A stretch of DNA of 64,000 nt from Robertmurraya sp047302285 (GCF_047302285.1 NZ_CP154845.1:3968001-4032000), one strand, 5' to 3'. Positions 24,610 to 33,686 are shown, numbered from the stretch's first letter. Notes: generated by a model not told the origin, from the letters alone. Program-made: numbers and translations.

Positions 24610-25713
24610 ATGAGGAAAAAGTCATCGTTATTCGTTTTTAGCTTATTATTGGTGTTCGTCCTAGCCTTAGTTGGCTGTACAAAGGATGAGGAAGCTGGAA
24701 CTGGAGCAGAAGGAGATAGTGACACAACCGCTGATTCGTCAGGTGGTACAGCAAGTTCTTCTGGTTCAATCTTAGAAACGGTGGAAAGTAGAGGAAAATT
24801 AATTGCAGGTATTAATGATGCATTACCTGGATTTGGCTACGTAGATTCAGACGGAAAGAACACTGGATTTGATATTGATTTTGCGAAGGCAATTGCAGCA
24901 GGTGTCCTTGGTGATGCTGAAGCAATCGAATATCGACCTTTATCCGCTCAGGAGCGTTTTACTGCTGTTCAAACAGGAGAAGTTGACGTCTTAGTGCGTA
25001 ACACTACATGGACCACTAACCGTGATTCAGAAGTAGGATTGAATTTTGCACCTGTTACCTTCTACGATGGTCAAGGAATTATGGTACCAGTAGATAGTGG
25101 GATTGATAGCTTAGAAGATTTAGAAGGAGCTCGTATTGGGGTTGAAACTGGTACGACAACTGAATTGAACTTAGCTGACCAAATGCGTGCAAAGGGAATA
25201 AACTTTGAAGCTGTTGTGTTCGACAGTGCTGATGCAACTGTTGCCGCATACGAATCAGGAAGTATTGATGCATGGACAACAGATAAATCAGGATTAGTTT
25301 CTCGTCAATCTATTATGCAAGATCCATCAGCACACAAAATTTTAACCGAAACCATCTCTAAAGAACCTTTAGCTCCTGCTGTCAAAGGTGGCGATGATAA
25401 ATGGTTTGATGCGGTTACCTGGATCATTTTTGCTACCATTCAAGCAGAAGAGTTTGGGATTACATCAGCAAATGTGGATGACTTCCTAGATGATGAAAAT
25501 CCAGACATCAAGCGCATGCTTGGAACAGAAGGAAATCTTGGCGAGCAATTAGGGTTACCAGCCGATTTTGGCTACCAAGTTATTAAGCAAGTTGGAAACT
25601 ACGGAGAAATTTATGACCGCCACCTTGGGCCAGACACAGTATTCAAACTTGAACGTGGTCTAAACGATCTTTATACAAACGGTGGAATATTATACGCAGC
25701 TCCATTCCGTTAA
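24610..25713 (+). CDS. Amino-acid ABC transporter substrate-binding lipoprotein, AapJ family
   Basis: A lipoprotein of 367 residues. The signal peptide ends at lipobox LVGC and is followed by a Ser/Thr/Gly/Asp-rich linker. The binding domain matches AapJ of the general L-amino-acid system: LETVESRGKLIAGIN, then GFGYVDSDGKNTGFDIDFA, RFTAVQTGEVDVLVRNTTWT and YDGQGIMVP. It is the first gene of a four-gene operon with two AapQ/AapM-type permeases and an ATPase. A terminator-like hairpin after it probably lowers expression of the permease genes relative to the abundant binding protein. Confidence 0.9.
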   Translation: MRKKSSLFVFSLLLVFVLALVGCTKDEEAGTGAEGDSDTTADSSGGTASSSGSILETVESRGKLIAGINDALPGFGYVDSDGKNTGFDIDFAKAIAAGVLGDAEAIEYRPLSAQERFTAVQTGEVDVLVRNTTWTTNRDSEVGLNFAPVTFYDGQGIMVPVDSGIDSLEDLEGARIGVETGTTTELNLADQMRAKGINFEAVVFDSADATVAAYESGSIDAWTTDKSGLVSRQSIMQDPSAHKILTETISKEPLAPAVKGGDDKWFDAVTWIIFATIQAEEFGITSANVDDFLDDENPDIKRMLGTEGNLGEQLGLPADFGYQVIKQVGNYGEIYDRHLGPDTVFKLERGLNDLYTNGGILYAAPFR

Positions 25714-25731
25714 TATCTGAAAAGTAAAAAC

Positions 25732-25773
25732 GGTCTGCTTTTGGGAGGCTTCTCTAAGAGCAGACCCCTTTTT
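25732..25773 (+). terminator. Intra-operon terminator/attenuator after the binding protein
   Basis: GGTCTGCT pairs with AGCAGACC, followed by CCTTTTTAT. It lies between the binding-protein and permease genes, a common way to get excess binding protein. Confidence 0.7.
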
Positions 25774-25828
25774 ATAAGAAGAGATATCTCTAGAACAAGG
25801 AAATTTTTATTAAAAGAGGTGACCAATC

Positions 25829-26995
25829 ATGAAAAAAGCTGTTACAACACCTTTTTGGCGCGATAAAAGGATTGTTCCTATCCTCTTACAAGTTCTGTTC
25901 GCAGCACTCGTACTGGCTGGTGGGTATTACTTGATCACGAATGCCATTACAGGTTTGCAACAAATAGGAATAAACCTAGGATTTAATTTTTTGAAAAACA
26001 CATCGGGATTCACTATTTCAGAATCAATGATTGATTTCCAACCGACGGATACATACGGAAGAGCGATCGTTGTCGGTATATTGAATACATTACGGATTGC
26101 CTTTTTTGGAATCATTCTTACGAGTATTATTGGGTTGTTTGTTGGGATTGCTAAACTCTCAAATAACTGGCTTGTCAGTAAGCTAGCAACTGTATATATT
26201 GAGATTTTTCGAAACACCCCTCTCCTTGTACAAATTTTCATTTGGTTTTTCGCAGTCCTCCTCCCACTTCCCAGAATTGAAGAAGCGTTAAAGCTTGGAC
26301 CTGTTTTTTTCTCCAATCGAGGCATTGCCGTACCTTGGTTTGAAACTCATTCAAACACCATTCTTTGGGGAATCACAATGCTAGTAGGACTCATTATTGC
26401 CTTTATCCTTTTCAAGGTGTTAATGAAAAAGCAATTAGAATCTGGAAAAAGAAAATATCCTTTTATTTCAGCAATTGGTTCGTTTATCGTGATCATTTTG
26501 TTCACATCTATATTCACAAAGACCGGCCCTATTACAATTCATACTCCATCCGTATCTGGAAGAGGCTTTGTTGGGGGATACACTCTATCACCCGGTTACT
26601 CAGCTATTTTGATCAGCCTTGTCATTTACACATCTACCTATATCGCTGAAGTCATTCGTGCAGGGATTCAAGGGGTTCCAAAAGGTCAAATTGAAGCAGC
26701 AAAAGCATTAGGACTAAAGAATTCTACAACGCTACGCTTAGTTATTTTTCCACAGGCCATTCGTATCATTATTCCGCCTTTAACGAGCCAATATTTGAAC
26801 CTGGTGAAAAATTCGAGTTTGGCGGTGGCAGTTGGATTTCAAGATATTGTCAGTGTCGGTGGGACCGTCATGAACCAAACTGGTAGAGCAGTAGAAGTGA
26901 TCGCGATCATGATTGCCGTATATTTAACCTTTAGTTTAATCACCTCAATCCTGATGAATATCTTTAACAAAAAAGTTCAATTGGTGGAAAGGTAG
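25829..26995 (+). CDS. Amino-acid ABC transporter permease, AapQ family
   Basis: A HisM-type permease of 388 residues with about eight membrane segments and the long central insertion typical of AapQ. Landmarks are IEIFRNTPLLVQIFIWFFA and the coupling loop GVPKGQIEAAKALGLKNSTTLRLVIFPQAI. It pairs with the AapM-like permease 10 bp downstream to form a heterodimeric channel. Confidence 0.9.
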   Translation: MKKAVTTPFWRDKRIVPILLQVLFAALVLAGGYYLITNAITGLQQIGINLGFNFLKNTSGFTISESMIDFQPTDTYGRAIVVGILNTLRIAFFGIILTSIIGLFVGIAKLSNNWLVSKLATVYIEIFRNTPLLVQIFIWFFAVLLPLPRIEEALKLGPVFFSNRGIAVPWFETHSNTILWGITMLVGLIIAFILFKVLMKKQLESGKRKYPFISAIGSFIVIILFTSIFTKTGPITIHTPSVSGRGFVGGYTLSPGYSAILISLVIYTSTYIAEVIRAGIQGVPKGQIEAAKALGLKNSTTLRLVIFPQAIRIIIPPLTSQYLNLVKNSSLAVAVGFQDIVSVGGTVMNQTGRAVEVIAIMIAVYLTFSLITSILMNIFNKKVQLVER

Positions 26996-27005
26996 GTGAA
27001 GAAAT

Positions 27006-28208
27006 ATGGAAGAAATAAAGCTAGAAGCAAATAAAGAGTTAAATATAATAAAGCCTCCGACTACCCAAATAGGCGCACTACAATGGATCAAGAAAAATCT
27101 ATTTAGCAGTTGGTCTAACGGACTGTTAACGATTATCTCAGCATTCGTTACTGGTTATATCCTCTTTAATACGATTCAGTTTATTTTCACAGCAGACTGG
27201 TCCGTCATTGCCGTCAATTTCCGCTTATTAATGATTGGGCAATTTCCAGTTGCTGAAATTTGGCGGGTTTGGACGATATTAGGAGTTCTAACCGTGTTAC
27301 TCGGATTATCATGGGGACTATGGAAGGGCTCAATGGCCCATGTCGCTGTCTCTATCGGTGGGATCATAGTCATTATGCTTGCGATGCCATTTATCCAAAT
27401 GAGTACAAGATTGATACTAGGAGGAAATATAATTCTCCTATTTCTCACCTTCTTTGTAGGCACAAAACTTCCTAAACTGAAAATACCAGTCATTGCCGTT
27501 TGGATCCTTTATATTCCACTGGCCATTTTTATTTTAAATGGATTTGGAGTATTGGCTCCTGTTTCCTCGAATATTTGGGGCGGATTTTTATTAACCCTTT
27601 TAATCGCAAGTGTAGCCATTGTTGTCTCCTTTCCAATTGGTCTCTTGTTGGCTCTTGGAAGAAGAAGTTCATTACCTGTTATCAAGTATTTTTGTGTGAT
27701 TTACATCGAATTTATCCGTGGAATTCCACTTATTACCGTTTTATTTATTGGACAGTTAATGATTCCGTTGTTTTTAGGAAATGGCGTAGAATTAAGCAAT
27801 GTATTGCGGGCAATGATCGGGATGACTCTCTTCAGTGCCGCTTATTTAGCTGAAAATATTCGTGGAGGGCTTCAGTCTCTCCCACGAGGGCAATATGAAG
27901 CAGCAGAAGCATTAGGGTTAAACAAAACGTATATGATGACTTTCGTTATTTTGCCTCAAGCGTTAAGAGCCGTTATTCCAGCTTGTGTTGGTCAATTCAT
28001 ATCCATATTCAAGGATACGTCCTTGGTTGCGATAGTCAGTTTAACAGATTTATTAGGAATGGGACAAAAACTTGTTGCCAACCCTGAATTTCTAGGAAAA
28101 CAAATGGAGGTCTTTGTCTTTGTAGGCTTTGTTTATTTTATCTTCTGTTATTTAATGTCACATGTGAGCCGCCGTTTAGAAGTATCACTTGGAGTCGGAC
28201 AACGATAG
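27006..28208 (+). CDS. Amino-acid ABC transporter permease, AapM family
   Basis: A second permease, 400 residues with about nine membrane segments. Landmarks are CVIYIEFIRGIPLITVLF and the coupling loop SLPRGQYEAAEALGLNKTYMMTFVILPQAL. Its length and N-terminal extra helices fit AapM. It ends 13 bp before the ATPase gene. Confidence 0.9.
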   Translation: MEEIKLEANKELNIIKPPTTQIGALQWIKKNLFSSWSNGLLTIISAFVTGYILFNTIQFIFTADWSVIAVNFRLLMIGQFPVAEIWRVWTILGVLTVLLGLSWGLWKGSMAHVAVSIGGIIVIMLAMPFIQMSTRLILGGNIILLFLTFFVGTKLPKLKIPVIAVWILYIPLAIFILNGFGVLAPVSSNIWGGFLLTLLIASVAIVVSFPIGLLLALGRRSSLPVIKYFCVIYIEFIRGIPLITVLFIGQLMIPLFLGNGVELSNVLRAMIGMTLFSAAYLAENIRGGLQSLPRGQYEAAEALGLNKTYMMTFVILPQALRAVIPACVGQFISIFKDTSLVAIVSLTDLLGMGQKLVANPEFLGKQMEVFVFVGFVYFIFCYLMSHVSRRLEVSLGVGQR

Positions 28209-28221
28209 GGGGAGTGAAAAA

Positions 28222-29001
28222 ATGGAGAGTGTTTTTGCAGTTGAAAAATTATCCGCACCTCTTGAAGAGCGTGAGGATATCGTTACCGTAAAAGGCTTGA
28301 ATAAATGGTTTGGAGATTTACATGTTTTAAAAAATGTCGACCTCACCGTAAAACAAGGTGAAGTGGTCGTGATATTAGGACCTTCTGGTTCTGGGAAATC
28401 GACCTTTATCCGAACTCTTAATGCACTTGAAGAGTTTCAAGAAGGCGAGATCGTTGTTGACGGTATAAACTTAACCAATGATTTACGAAATATTGAAGAG
28501 ATTCGCAAGGAAACTGGGATGGTCTTTCAATCTTTTAATCTATTCCCACATATGACGATTTTGAAGAACATCTCATTAGCCCCTATTTGGGTCCGAAAAT
28601 GGAAAAAGCAAAGAGCGGAGCAAATCGCTTTGGAATTATTAGAGCGCGTGGGAATTCCTGAGCAGGCAAACAAATACCCTGGACAATTATCCGGAGGTCA
28701 GCAACAACGGGTAGCAATAGCTAGAGCGCTAGCGATGAGACCAAAAATCATGCTATTTGACGAACCGACTTCAGCACTCGATCCAGAAATGGTTAAAGAA
28801 GTACTTGATGTTATGAAAACATTAGCTGAATCAGGAATGACCATGCTAGTCGTAACCCATGAAATGGGATTTGCTCGCCAAGTTGCGGACCGTATTGTCT
28901 TATTTGATTACGGCGAAATTATCGAATCTGGACCACCTGAACAAATCTTTGATAACCCTCAGCACGACCGAACAAAATTGTTTTTATCACAAATTTTATA
29001 A
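28222..29001 (+). CDS. Amino-acid ABC transporter ATP-binding protein, AapP/GlnQ family
   Basis: An ATPase of 259 residues. Walker A is GPSGSGKST, the Q-loop region MVFQSFNLFPHMT, the signature LSGGQQQR, Walker B LFDEPTSALDP and the H-loop VTHEMGFA. The ATG at 28222 was chosen because GGGGGAG lies 7 bp upstream; a longer frame would start inside the permease gene. It energises the import of polar L-amino acids. Confidence 0.92.
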   Translation: MESVFAVEKLSAPLEEREDIVTVKGLNKWFGDLHVLKNVDLTVKQGEVVVILGPSGSGKSTFIRTLNALEEFQEGEIVVDGINLTNDLRNIEEIRKETGMVFQSFNLFPHMTILKNISLAPIWVRKWKKQRAEQIALELLERVGIPEQANKYPGQLSGGQQQRVAIARALAMRPKIMLFDEPTSALDPEMVKEVLDVMKTLAESGMTMLVVTHEMGFARQVADRIVLFDYGEIIESGPPEQIFDNPQHDRTKLFLSQIL

Positions 29002-29022
29002 AAAGTTTCCAAAATGATCCTC

Positions 29023-29050
29023 TTGAAGAATTTTTATAGGTGTGTATAAT
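29023..29050 (+). promoter_or_regulatory. Promoter of the guanidine exporter operon
   Basis: TTGAAG and TATAAT are 16 bp apart, about 25 bp before the start of the guanidine-I riboswitch. Confidence 0.6.
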
Positions 29051-29076
29051 GATAGACAATTGAACATTTCAAATGT

Positions 29077-29166
29077 TTTCTAGGGTTCCGCAAATTTATT
29101 TGGTCTGGTCCGAGAGAAAACTCACAGCATTTCGCTGTGTCACGGAGGGACAAAAGCCCGGGAGAT
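29077..29166 (+). ncRNA. Guanidine-I (ykkC) riboswitch
   Basis: Diagnostic blocks are present in order: TCTAGGGTTCCGC, GGTCTGGTCCGAGAG, the ACTCACAGC/GCTGTGTCACGGAGGGA hairpin and AAAAGCCCGGGAGA. Binding of guanidinium disrupts the overlapping terminator and turns on the two exporters downstream. Confidence 0.95.
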
Positions 29167-29208
29167 ACTGTTTTTAACAGCATTCTCTCAGGGCTTTTTT
29201 TGTTTGGT
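29155..29208 (+). terminator. Terminator controlled by the guanidine-I riboswitch
   Basis: AGCCCGGGAGA pairs with TCTCTCAGGGCT, followed by TTTTTTTG. The left arm is part of the aptamer, which is how ligand binding prevents termination. Confidence 0.85.
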
Positions 29209-29232
29209 TAAATTTCAAAGGAGGTATTTAAA

Positions 29233-29574
29233 TTGAATCGAAATTGGTTTTTTTTAGTTATTGCAGCCATTTTAGAAGTGGTCTGGGTTATCGGCTTAGC
29301 CCACGCTTATAGTGTTTGGACTTGGACCGGAACGCTTATGGCGCTAGTTATCAGTAATTACCTGATGATTTCAGCAGGTCGAACGCTGCCCGTTGGAACG
29401 GTTTATTCGGTATTTGTCGGGCTCGGAGCAGCAGGCACTATTATCTCTGAAATTTTATTTTTCGATGAACCCTTTAAATGGGAAAAGATCGCTTTAATCG
29501 CACTATTATTAATCGGTGTTATTGGCTTAAAAGTAGTAACTGATGAGAAATCCGTGAAAGGAGCTGAATCTTAA
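29233..29574 (+). CDS. SMR-family guanidinium exporter subunit (Gdx/YkkC type)
   Basis: A protein of 113 residues with four membrane helices and the essential glutamate in ILEVVWVIGLAHAY. The start is TTG, placed 7 bp after AAAGGAGGT. It sits directly under a guanidine-I riboswitch and overlaps a second SMR gene by one base. It therefore very probably forms a heterodimeric proton-coupled guanidinium exporter, like YkkC/YkkD of B. subtilis. Confidence 0.92.
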   Translation: MNRNWFFLVIAAILEVVWVIGLAHAYSVWTWTGTLMALVISNYLMISAGRTLPVGTVYSVFVGLGAAGTIISEILFFDEPFKWEKIALIALLLIGVIGLKVVTDEKSVKGAES

Positions 29575-29888
29575 TGGCTTGGTTTACATTAATTATTGCC
29601 GGATTCTTAGAAGCATTTGGCGTGGCTATGATTAATCAATGGCATACAAAAAGAAAATGGACATCGTTATTACTTCTTTTTATCGGCTTCGGTTTGAGCT
29701 TAGTTTTATTAAGTAATTCCATGCGTGTGATCCCAATGGGAACGGCTTATGCGATTTGGACAGGAATGGGCGTTGTTGGTGGTACAATCATTGGGATGAT
29801 TTTTTACGGGGAATCAAAAGATTGGAAACGACTATTTTTTATCGGAGTTGTGATTAGTTCTGCAATTGGACTTAAGCTAGTTTCATAA
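29574..29888 (+). CDS. SMR-family guanidinium exporter subunit (Gdx/YkkD type)
   Basis: A protein of 104 residues with four membrane helices and the conserved glutamate in IIAGFLEAFGVAMIN. It starts in a TAATG stop-start overlap with the preceding SMR gene, so the two are made in equal amounts. It has the same riboswitch control and function as its partner. Confidence 0.92.
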   Translation: MAWFTLIIAGFLEAFGVAMINQWHTKRKWTSLLLLFIGFGLSLVLLSNSMRVIPMGTAYAIWTGMGVVGGTIIGMIFYGESKDWKRLFFIGVVISSAIGLKLVS

Positions 29889-29894
29889 ATTTAT

Positions 29895-29920
29895 AGCGTC
29901 TCGAATAGCCTCGAGACGCT
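29895..29920. terminator. Bidirectional terminator between convergent genes
   Basis: AGCGTCTCGA pairs perfectly with TCGAGACGCT between the exporter gene and the convergent membrane-protein gene. T-runs on both sides are short. Confidence 0.6.
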
Positions 29921-29926
29921 TATTCC

Positions 29927-30439
29927 TTAGACTAAAAAATCTGTCCCACTCTGCAAAAAATCGACTAACCAGATGATTCCCATGAATAAGATCCATACGA
30001 GGAGCGGAATGGCTAAACTCTGAAGGGCATTCACCCATCTGTATTTGTCTCTCTTTTTCATTAAAAATCTGTCCATCGCGAAATACACAATGGATGCAAA
30101 AAGACTGACCCAAAGCAAAATGGAACCAAAGAGTAAATGAAACAACGCGGAAATCGGCATTTCCACTTTTCTCAATTTGCTCCTAGCAATTAAGCCTGCG
30201 AGAAGATCACTGATTACAGACGTTATCGTTCCATAAATAAAAATAACGGGAAAACTGTACATTAAGTAAACTGGAGTGACCATGACAAAGGCCCACAAGT
30301 AATCTTTTATGGAATTGATCTCATCCCCAAAAGGAGATGGCATGACCAGACCCATCAAGATGGCGAATAAAGAACCTGCAATTGCTGCGGTTATAAGTTT
30401 TCTAGGCAATACATTGGTTGTGATTTCTTTTATGTCCAA
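29927..30439 (-). CDS. Membrane protein of unknown function
   Basis: A protein of 170 residues with four probable membrane helices, at about 17-37, 48-75, 97-125 and 140-162. Basic loops (RSKLRKVE and MKKRDKYR) suggest a cytoplasmic side. No motif or family is recognised. It is followed at 17 bp upstream (on the minus strand) by another small gene, so they may be cotranscribed. Confidence 0.7.
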   Translation of the reverse strand: MDIKEITTNVLPRKLITAAIAGSLFAILMGLVMPSPFGDEINSIKDYLWAFVMVTPVYLMYSFPVIFIYGTITSVISDLLAGLIARSKLRKVEMPISALFHLLFGSILLWVSLFASIVYFAMDRFLMKKRDKYRWVNALQSLAIPLLVWILFMGIIWLVDFLQSGTDFLV

Positions 30440-30456
30440 GGTTCTCCCACCTTACC

Positions 30457-30771
30457 TCATTTACCTATTCTTTTTCTCTCCATAAAATCTTCTTCAATGA
30501 TTTCCGTTTCAGGAGATAAAATTGATTGGAATTTCTTAAATAGCTCTTGAATCTCTTTATGTTCATTTACAAGATCGATGCTCTTTTTATACTCATTTTC
30601 ATCTTTATAAGTGGAGATTTCTAGCCATTTCGTTGCATCTTCTTTACTATTTATATACACGGTTTGGAAATCTACATATTGGCAGTAAATTTTAGATGCC
30701 TGATCTTGTATTCTCAAATATTCTTCTATTTGATTCGGCTGTATATGGTATTGATACATTTTAACAAACAA
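30457..30771 (-). CDS. Small protein, probable dimeric alpha/beta-barrel fold
   Basis: About 104 residues with the pattern VKMYQYHIQPNQIEEYLRIQ, then WLEISTYKDENEYKKS, which resembles ABM/NIPSNAP-like ferredoxin-fold proteins. The start is uncertain. A TTG has AAAGGGG 7 bp upstream and yields LFVKMYQYH; longer versions begin at ATG 30789 or GTG 30804. Function unknown. Confidence 0.6.
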   Translation of the reverse strand: MFVKMYQYHIQPNQIEEYLRIQDQASKIYCQYVDFQTVYINSKEDATKWLEISTYKDENEYKKSIDLVNEHKEIQELFKKFQSILSPETEIIEEDFMERKRIGK

Positions 30772-30812
30772 GAAGGCACCCCTTTTCATAGTCAGTTCCA
30801 ACACCTACATTA

Positions 30813-31211
30813 TTACTCTTCAGAAATCTCTTCAATGTGATAGGCTGAAATTCTTGCTGGATAAGATTCTCTTAAGAAGTCGCCATGAACGCGAATCTTT
30901 TCGTTAATGTTGAGACCTTTTAATATTCTCTTATCCTCTGCATCCTTGTGAACCGTCACGATAATTGTGGAATATCCATAGTCCGAAGTAAGCATACCCT
31001 TTATCCTTTTTCCCATACTGACTGGTTCATCCAATATCCAAACTTCACCTGACCTTTTTGAAACAACATAGCCTTCTACAGTATATGTATCTAAATAGTC
31101 AGAAATTTCGGTAGGGATTTCGCTTTTTGAATCAGATTCTTTTAAGGTAAAAGAAATAACCAATCCCATAAAAATAGCAAGCAATAATCCTAGGAAAATT
31201 TTATTACTCAA
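30813..31211 (-). CDS. DUF3221-like exported or membrane-anchored protein
   Basis: About 132 residues. One N-terminal membrane segment (IFLGLLLAIFMGLVISF) precedes an OB-fold-like domain with EGYVVSKRSGEVWILDEP, as in the DUF3221/YobA group. The TTG start was chosen because AGGAGGGG lies 4 bp before it, whereas the longer ATG frame has no ribosome site. It overlaps nothing and follows the 285-residue gene closely. Confidence 0.7.
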   Translation of the reverse strand: MSNKIFLGLLLAIFMGLVISFTLKESDSKSEIPTEISDYLDTYTVEGYVVSKRSGEVWILDEPVSMGKRIKGMLTSDYGYSTIIVTVHKDAEDKRILKGLNINEKIRVHGDFLRESYPARISAYHIEEISEE

Positions 31212-31240
31212 GGCTCCCCTCCTATATTTTATTAAGAAAA

Positions 31241-32098
31241 TCACACAATGCTTCCCCCATGCATAGAGAAGATATAAAATTCATCCTCATCTGATAAGGT
31301 CCAACCATCAAAAAAGGAGCTGGCATGGAAAACATCCAAGAAGAATTCTCCACATTGGACGATTAGTAACGGGCACTGTTCAAGTAATTGAACATCTTCG
31401 ATGGTTTTACCTACCAAGAGTTCCTTCACAGACTTCCATTCTCTTTGATTAGAGTTCACATCTGATTCCCCTAAAAGGATCACATCATCGTTACGAATTC
31501 GCCATGGACATTCAATTGTCAATGCTCCCTTTTCAAATAAGATGGTAAAATGAACGACTGTTTCAATAGCCGTTATTTTTTGCCCAATAAATTCTTGAAA
31601 AGTGATACTGCTTATTTTTGTATGCCATAATTTTCGTGCACACTGAAAAATCATTTCACGGACCTTTTCGATGGACAAACCTTGCACATTGTCTCCATAC
31701 TCAAAATCATCAATCGCATCACTTACTTCTTGCCAATTCATCTGTTCATCAAGTAAGTCATTTGCTACAGCACAAGCATAAATCTCTTTTACAATATGGA
31801 GTGAATTCTGATTTGGAAGCAATAATTTTGAATGTAGGGATTTCATATGATAACTTACACATTCTTCTTTCGATGGTACTTCTCTCTGGATCGCCTTCAT
31901 TGCATCATCAAACATCTTTTCCATTTCAAAAAGATTTAAATGCTTCACGGCACTCATACTTGCTAACTTATTAATCTCACGTACCTCTAAATATAGAGAA
32001 TCCACAGCCCATTCAATATAGTCAGTAGGCTCTACCGTATTCATATACTTCTTGTAATATAGTTCTAGTAATTCTATTTGAAACCCTCCTGTACACAT
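31241..32098 (-). CDS. Hypothetical protein, acidic, two domains
   Basis: A protein of 285 residues. The N-terminal helical part (residues 1-170) contains YYKKYMNTVEPTDYIEWAV. The C-terminal part, with IECPWRIRNDDVILLGESD and LVGKTIEDVQLLEQ, resembles DUF6188/immunity-like beta domains. The ATG used has AGGA only 5 bp upstream. A perfect AGGAGGG lies inside the frame 6 bp before an ATA codon, so the true start may be a rare ATA at residue 8. No known function. Confidence 0.6.
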   Translation of the reverse strand: MCTGGFQIELLELYYKKYMNTVEPTDYIEWAVDSLYLEVREINKLASMSAVKHLNLFEMEKMFDDAMKAIQREVPSKEECVSYHMKSLHSKLLLPNQNSLHIVKEIYACAVANDLLDEQMNWQEVSDAIDDFEYGDNVQGLSIEKVREMIFQCARKLWHTKISSITFQEFIGQKITAIETVVHFTILFEKGALTIECPWRIRNDDVILLGESDVNSNQREWKSVKELLVGKTIEDVQLLEQCPLLIVQCGEFFLDVFHASSFFDGWTLSDEDEFYIFSMHGGSIV

Positions 32099-32122
32099 TT
32101 TTCCTAATTGAAATCAAGTCAA

Positions 32123-32563
32123 CTACTTTCTTGAGAAATAAGGACCAAGATAACCGCTATCATGAGTTCTGACATAGGTCCAATTAAAATCCTTATCTAC
32201 TACATATACATCCTCTTCAACTTTAAAATCATCTGCTGTTACAGTTGCAGCATTTTCAAGAATATAGGCATCGTCGTAATGCTGAAAAAACACATAGCAA
32301 AACTTCTTTTTCTCCTGATTAAAAGCTTTGTCTGCCTCTTCCAGTTGCAAAAAATTCCTTTTTTCATAACTAAAGACATGCCATAGATAACCACTAGCCC
32401 AATGACTAGAATATAAATAAATGTCTTCCTTCTCCTGCACAGTCAGATGACTGACAAACTCGTCTTCCCACTGTTTACGTAAATATGTCCCCCATTTAGG
32501 GATTTCCCTTACCTTCACTCTTTTTCGTTTTAGAGCTTGAACGAACTCAATTCGATTCTCCAA
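32123..32563 (-). CDS. DUF4275-family protein
   Basis: A protein of 146 residues with the DUF4275 pattern: KWGTYLRKQWEDEFV, then YLWHVFSYEKRNFL, then FCYVFFQHYDDAYIL and a C-terminal DFNWTYVRTHDSGYLGPYF. Family function is unknown. It stands in a run of small minus-strand genes of Bacillus-specific families. Confidence 0.75.
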   Translation of the reverse strand: MENRIEFVQALKRKRVKVREIPKWGTYLRKQWEDEFVSHLTVQEKEDIYLYSSHWASGYLWHVFSYEKRNFLQLEEADKAFNQEKKKFCYVFFQHYDDAYILENAATVTADDFKVEEDVYVVDKDFNWTYVRTHDSGYLGPYFSRK

Positions 32564-32578
32564 ATAAATACCTTCTTT

Positions 32579-32815
32579 CTACAAATCATCTAATAAAACC
32601 AACTCTCCACTTCCTGCATGAACTCCATATTGACAATCCAATTTTCCACATAAAAGATATTTATTTTGTTCGAAATCATATACATAATAAAGCTTTAACT
32701 CAAATCAATCTTTAAGCTTTTCGAAAGCTTCTTCCTTCGTCATAGCTACTGTTTCCGCAACCTCAAATTCATTATTCACAAACTCAATTCCGTTCTTTGC
32801 GTACGTTTTTTCCAT
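32579..32815 (-). pseudogene. Small gene interrupted by an in-frame TGA
   Basis: A reading frame starts MEKTYAKNGIEFVNNEFE and meets TGA at 32705-32707 after 36 codons. The same frame then continues with clearly protein-like sequence (KLYYVYDFEQNKYLLCG) to a TAG. Total length would be 77 residues plus the read-through position. A premature stop is the simplest reading. The original function is unknown, and it follows the small zinc-site gene without a good ribosome site. Confidence 0.5.
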
Positions 32816-32841
32816 CACAAAAATAACACTTTCAACCTTAC

Positions 32842-33162
32842 CTATTTGAACGTTGAGCGAAATTGATGCAATCCCATCAGGGTTTGAATCTTCATCGTCT
32901 CTTTTTCCGTTAAAATTTTTCCACCTTGATTAAATACATCTTCTAATTCAAGACCTTTGTCTACCAATCTATCTGTGTTCCAATCAATCCACTCTCCATA
33001 AGAATGACTCCATGAAAATAATCGCTTTATTAAATCATCTGAAAGTGGTAAAGCTTCTATGTCAATGTTACAGCCACACTGTTCACACCAAAAAGGATCC
33101 GCACCGACATCCCCTTCGATTTTCAATTTCGTCCATTCTCCTTTTTCACAGCAACAATTCAA
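32842..33162 (-). CDS. Hypothetical protein with cysteine pairs
   Basis: A protein of 106 residues. The first third carries MNCCCEKGEW and FWCEQCGCNIDIE, suggesting a small zinc-binding site. The rest (SWSHSYGEWIDWNTDRLVDKG) is found in small Bacillus proteins of unknown function. It is in a minus-strand gene run and ends 27 bp before the interrupted gene. Confidence 0.6.
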   Translation of the reverse strand: MNCCCEKGEWTKLKIEGDVGADPFWCEQCGCNIDIEALPLSDDLIKRLFSWSHSYGEWIDWNTDRLVDKGLELEDVFNQGGKILTEKETMKIQTLMGLHQFRSTFK

Positions 33163-33226
33163 TTCCTTACCCCTCCATTATAACTTTGCCTTATCACAAA
33201 TTATACAATATTTCCCTATAATAAAA

Positions 33227-33252
33227 CCCTGAACCTTTTGAAAAGGTCAGGG
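33227..33252 (-). terminator. Intrinsic terminator of the VOC gene
   Basis: CCCTGAACCTTT pairs with AAAGGTCAGGG (one bulged A), followed on the minus strand by TTTTAT. It lies just after the VOC gene stop. Confidence 0.6.
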
Positions 33253-33263
33253 CATGAGTCATT

Positions 33264-33686
33264 TTATTCTGTTAAGGTTGAGATTTGCCAAACCACACCA
33301 TATTTATCCTTTACTTGTCCATACGATGGACTCCACGGTGTTTCTTGAAGTGGCATGACAACTTCTCCACCATCAAGAAGCTTTTCGTAAACTTCCTTCG
33401 TCTTATTTACATCATTAATCATCACGGCTACGTCCACTTGTGATCCTGTTTCATATGGTTGACCTGGAAATGTATCAGATAGCATCAGAAACGTATTCCC
33501 AATTCTTAGTTGAGCATGAACGACCCGATCCTTCGCTTCTTCAGGAAGTGGAAATTCTGGATTCTCAGGAAATTCCCCGTAGGTTTGAACTCCCAAATTT
33601 TCTGCATCTAATGCATCTTCAGAAAACGTTACAGCTTCCTTCGCATCACCATTCATTCTTAGATAGGCATGAACTCCTAAAATCAT
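33264..33686 (-). CDS. VOC-superfamily protein (PhnB/glyoxalase-like)
   Basis: A protein of 140 residues with paired beta-alpha-beta modules. It starts LGVHAYLRMNGDAKEAVTF and has the PhnB-like middle ITFLMLSDTFPG-type strand (here GNTFLMLSDTFPG) and the end WSPSYGQVKDKYGVVWQIS. The ATG at 33686 follows AAAGAGGTG by 6 bp; the longer TTG frame is unlikely. Members bind metals and small ligands; the substrate is unknown. Confidence 0.85.
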   Translation of the reverse strand: MILGVHAYLRMNGDAKEAVTFSEDALDAENLGVQTYGEFPENPEFPLPEEAKDRVVHAQLRIGNTFLMLSDTFPGQPYETGSQVDVAVMINDVNKTKEVYEKLLDGGEVVMPLQETPWSPSYGQVKDKYGVVWQISTLTE

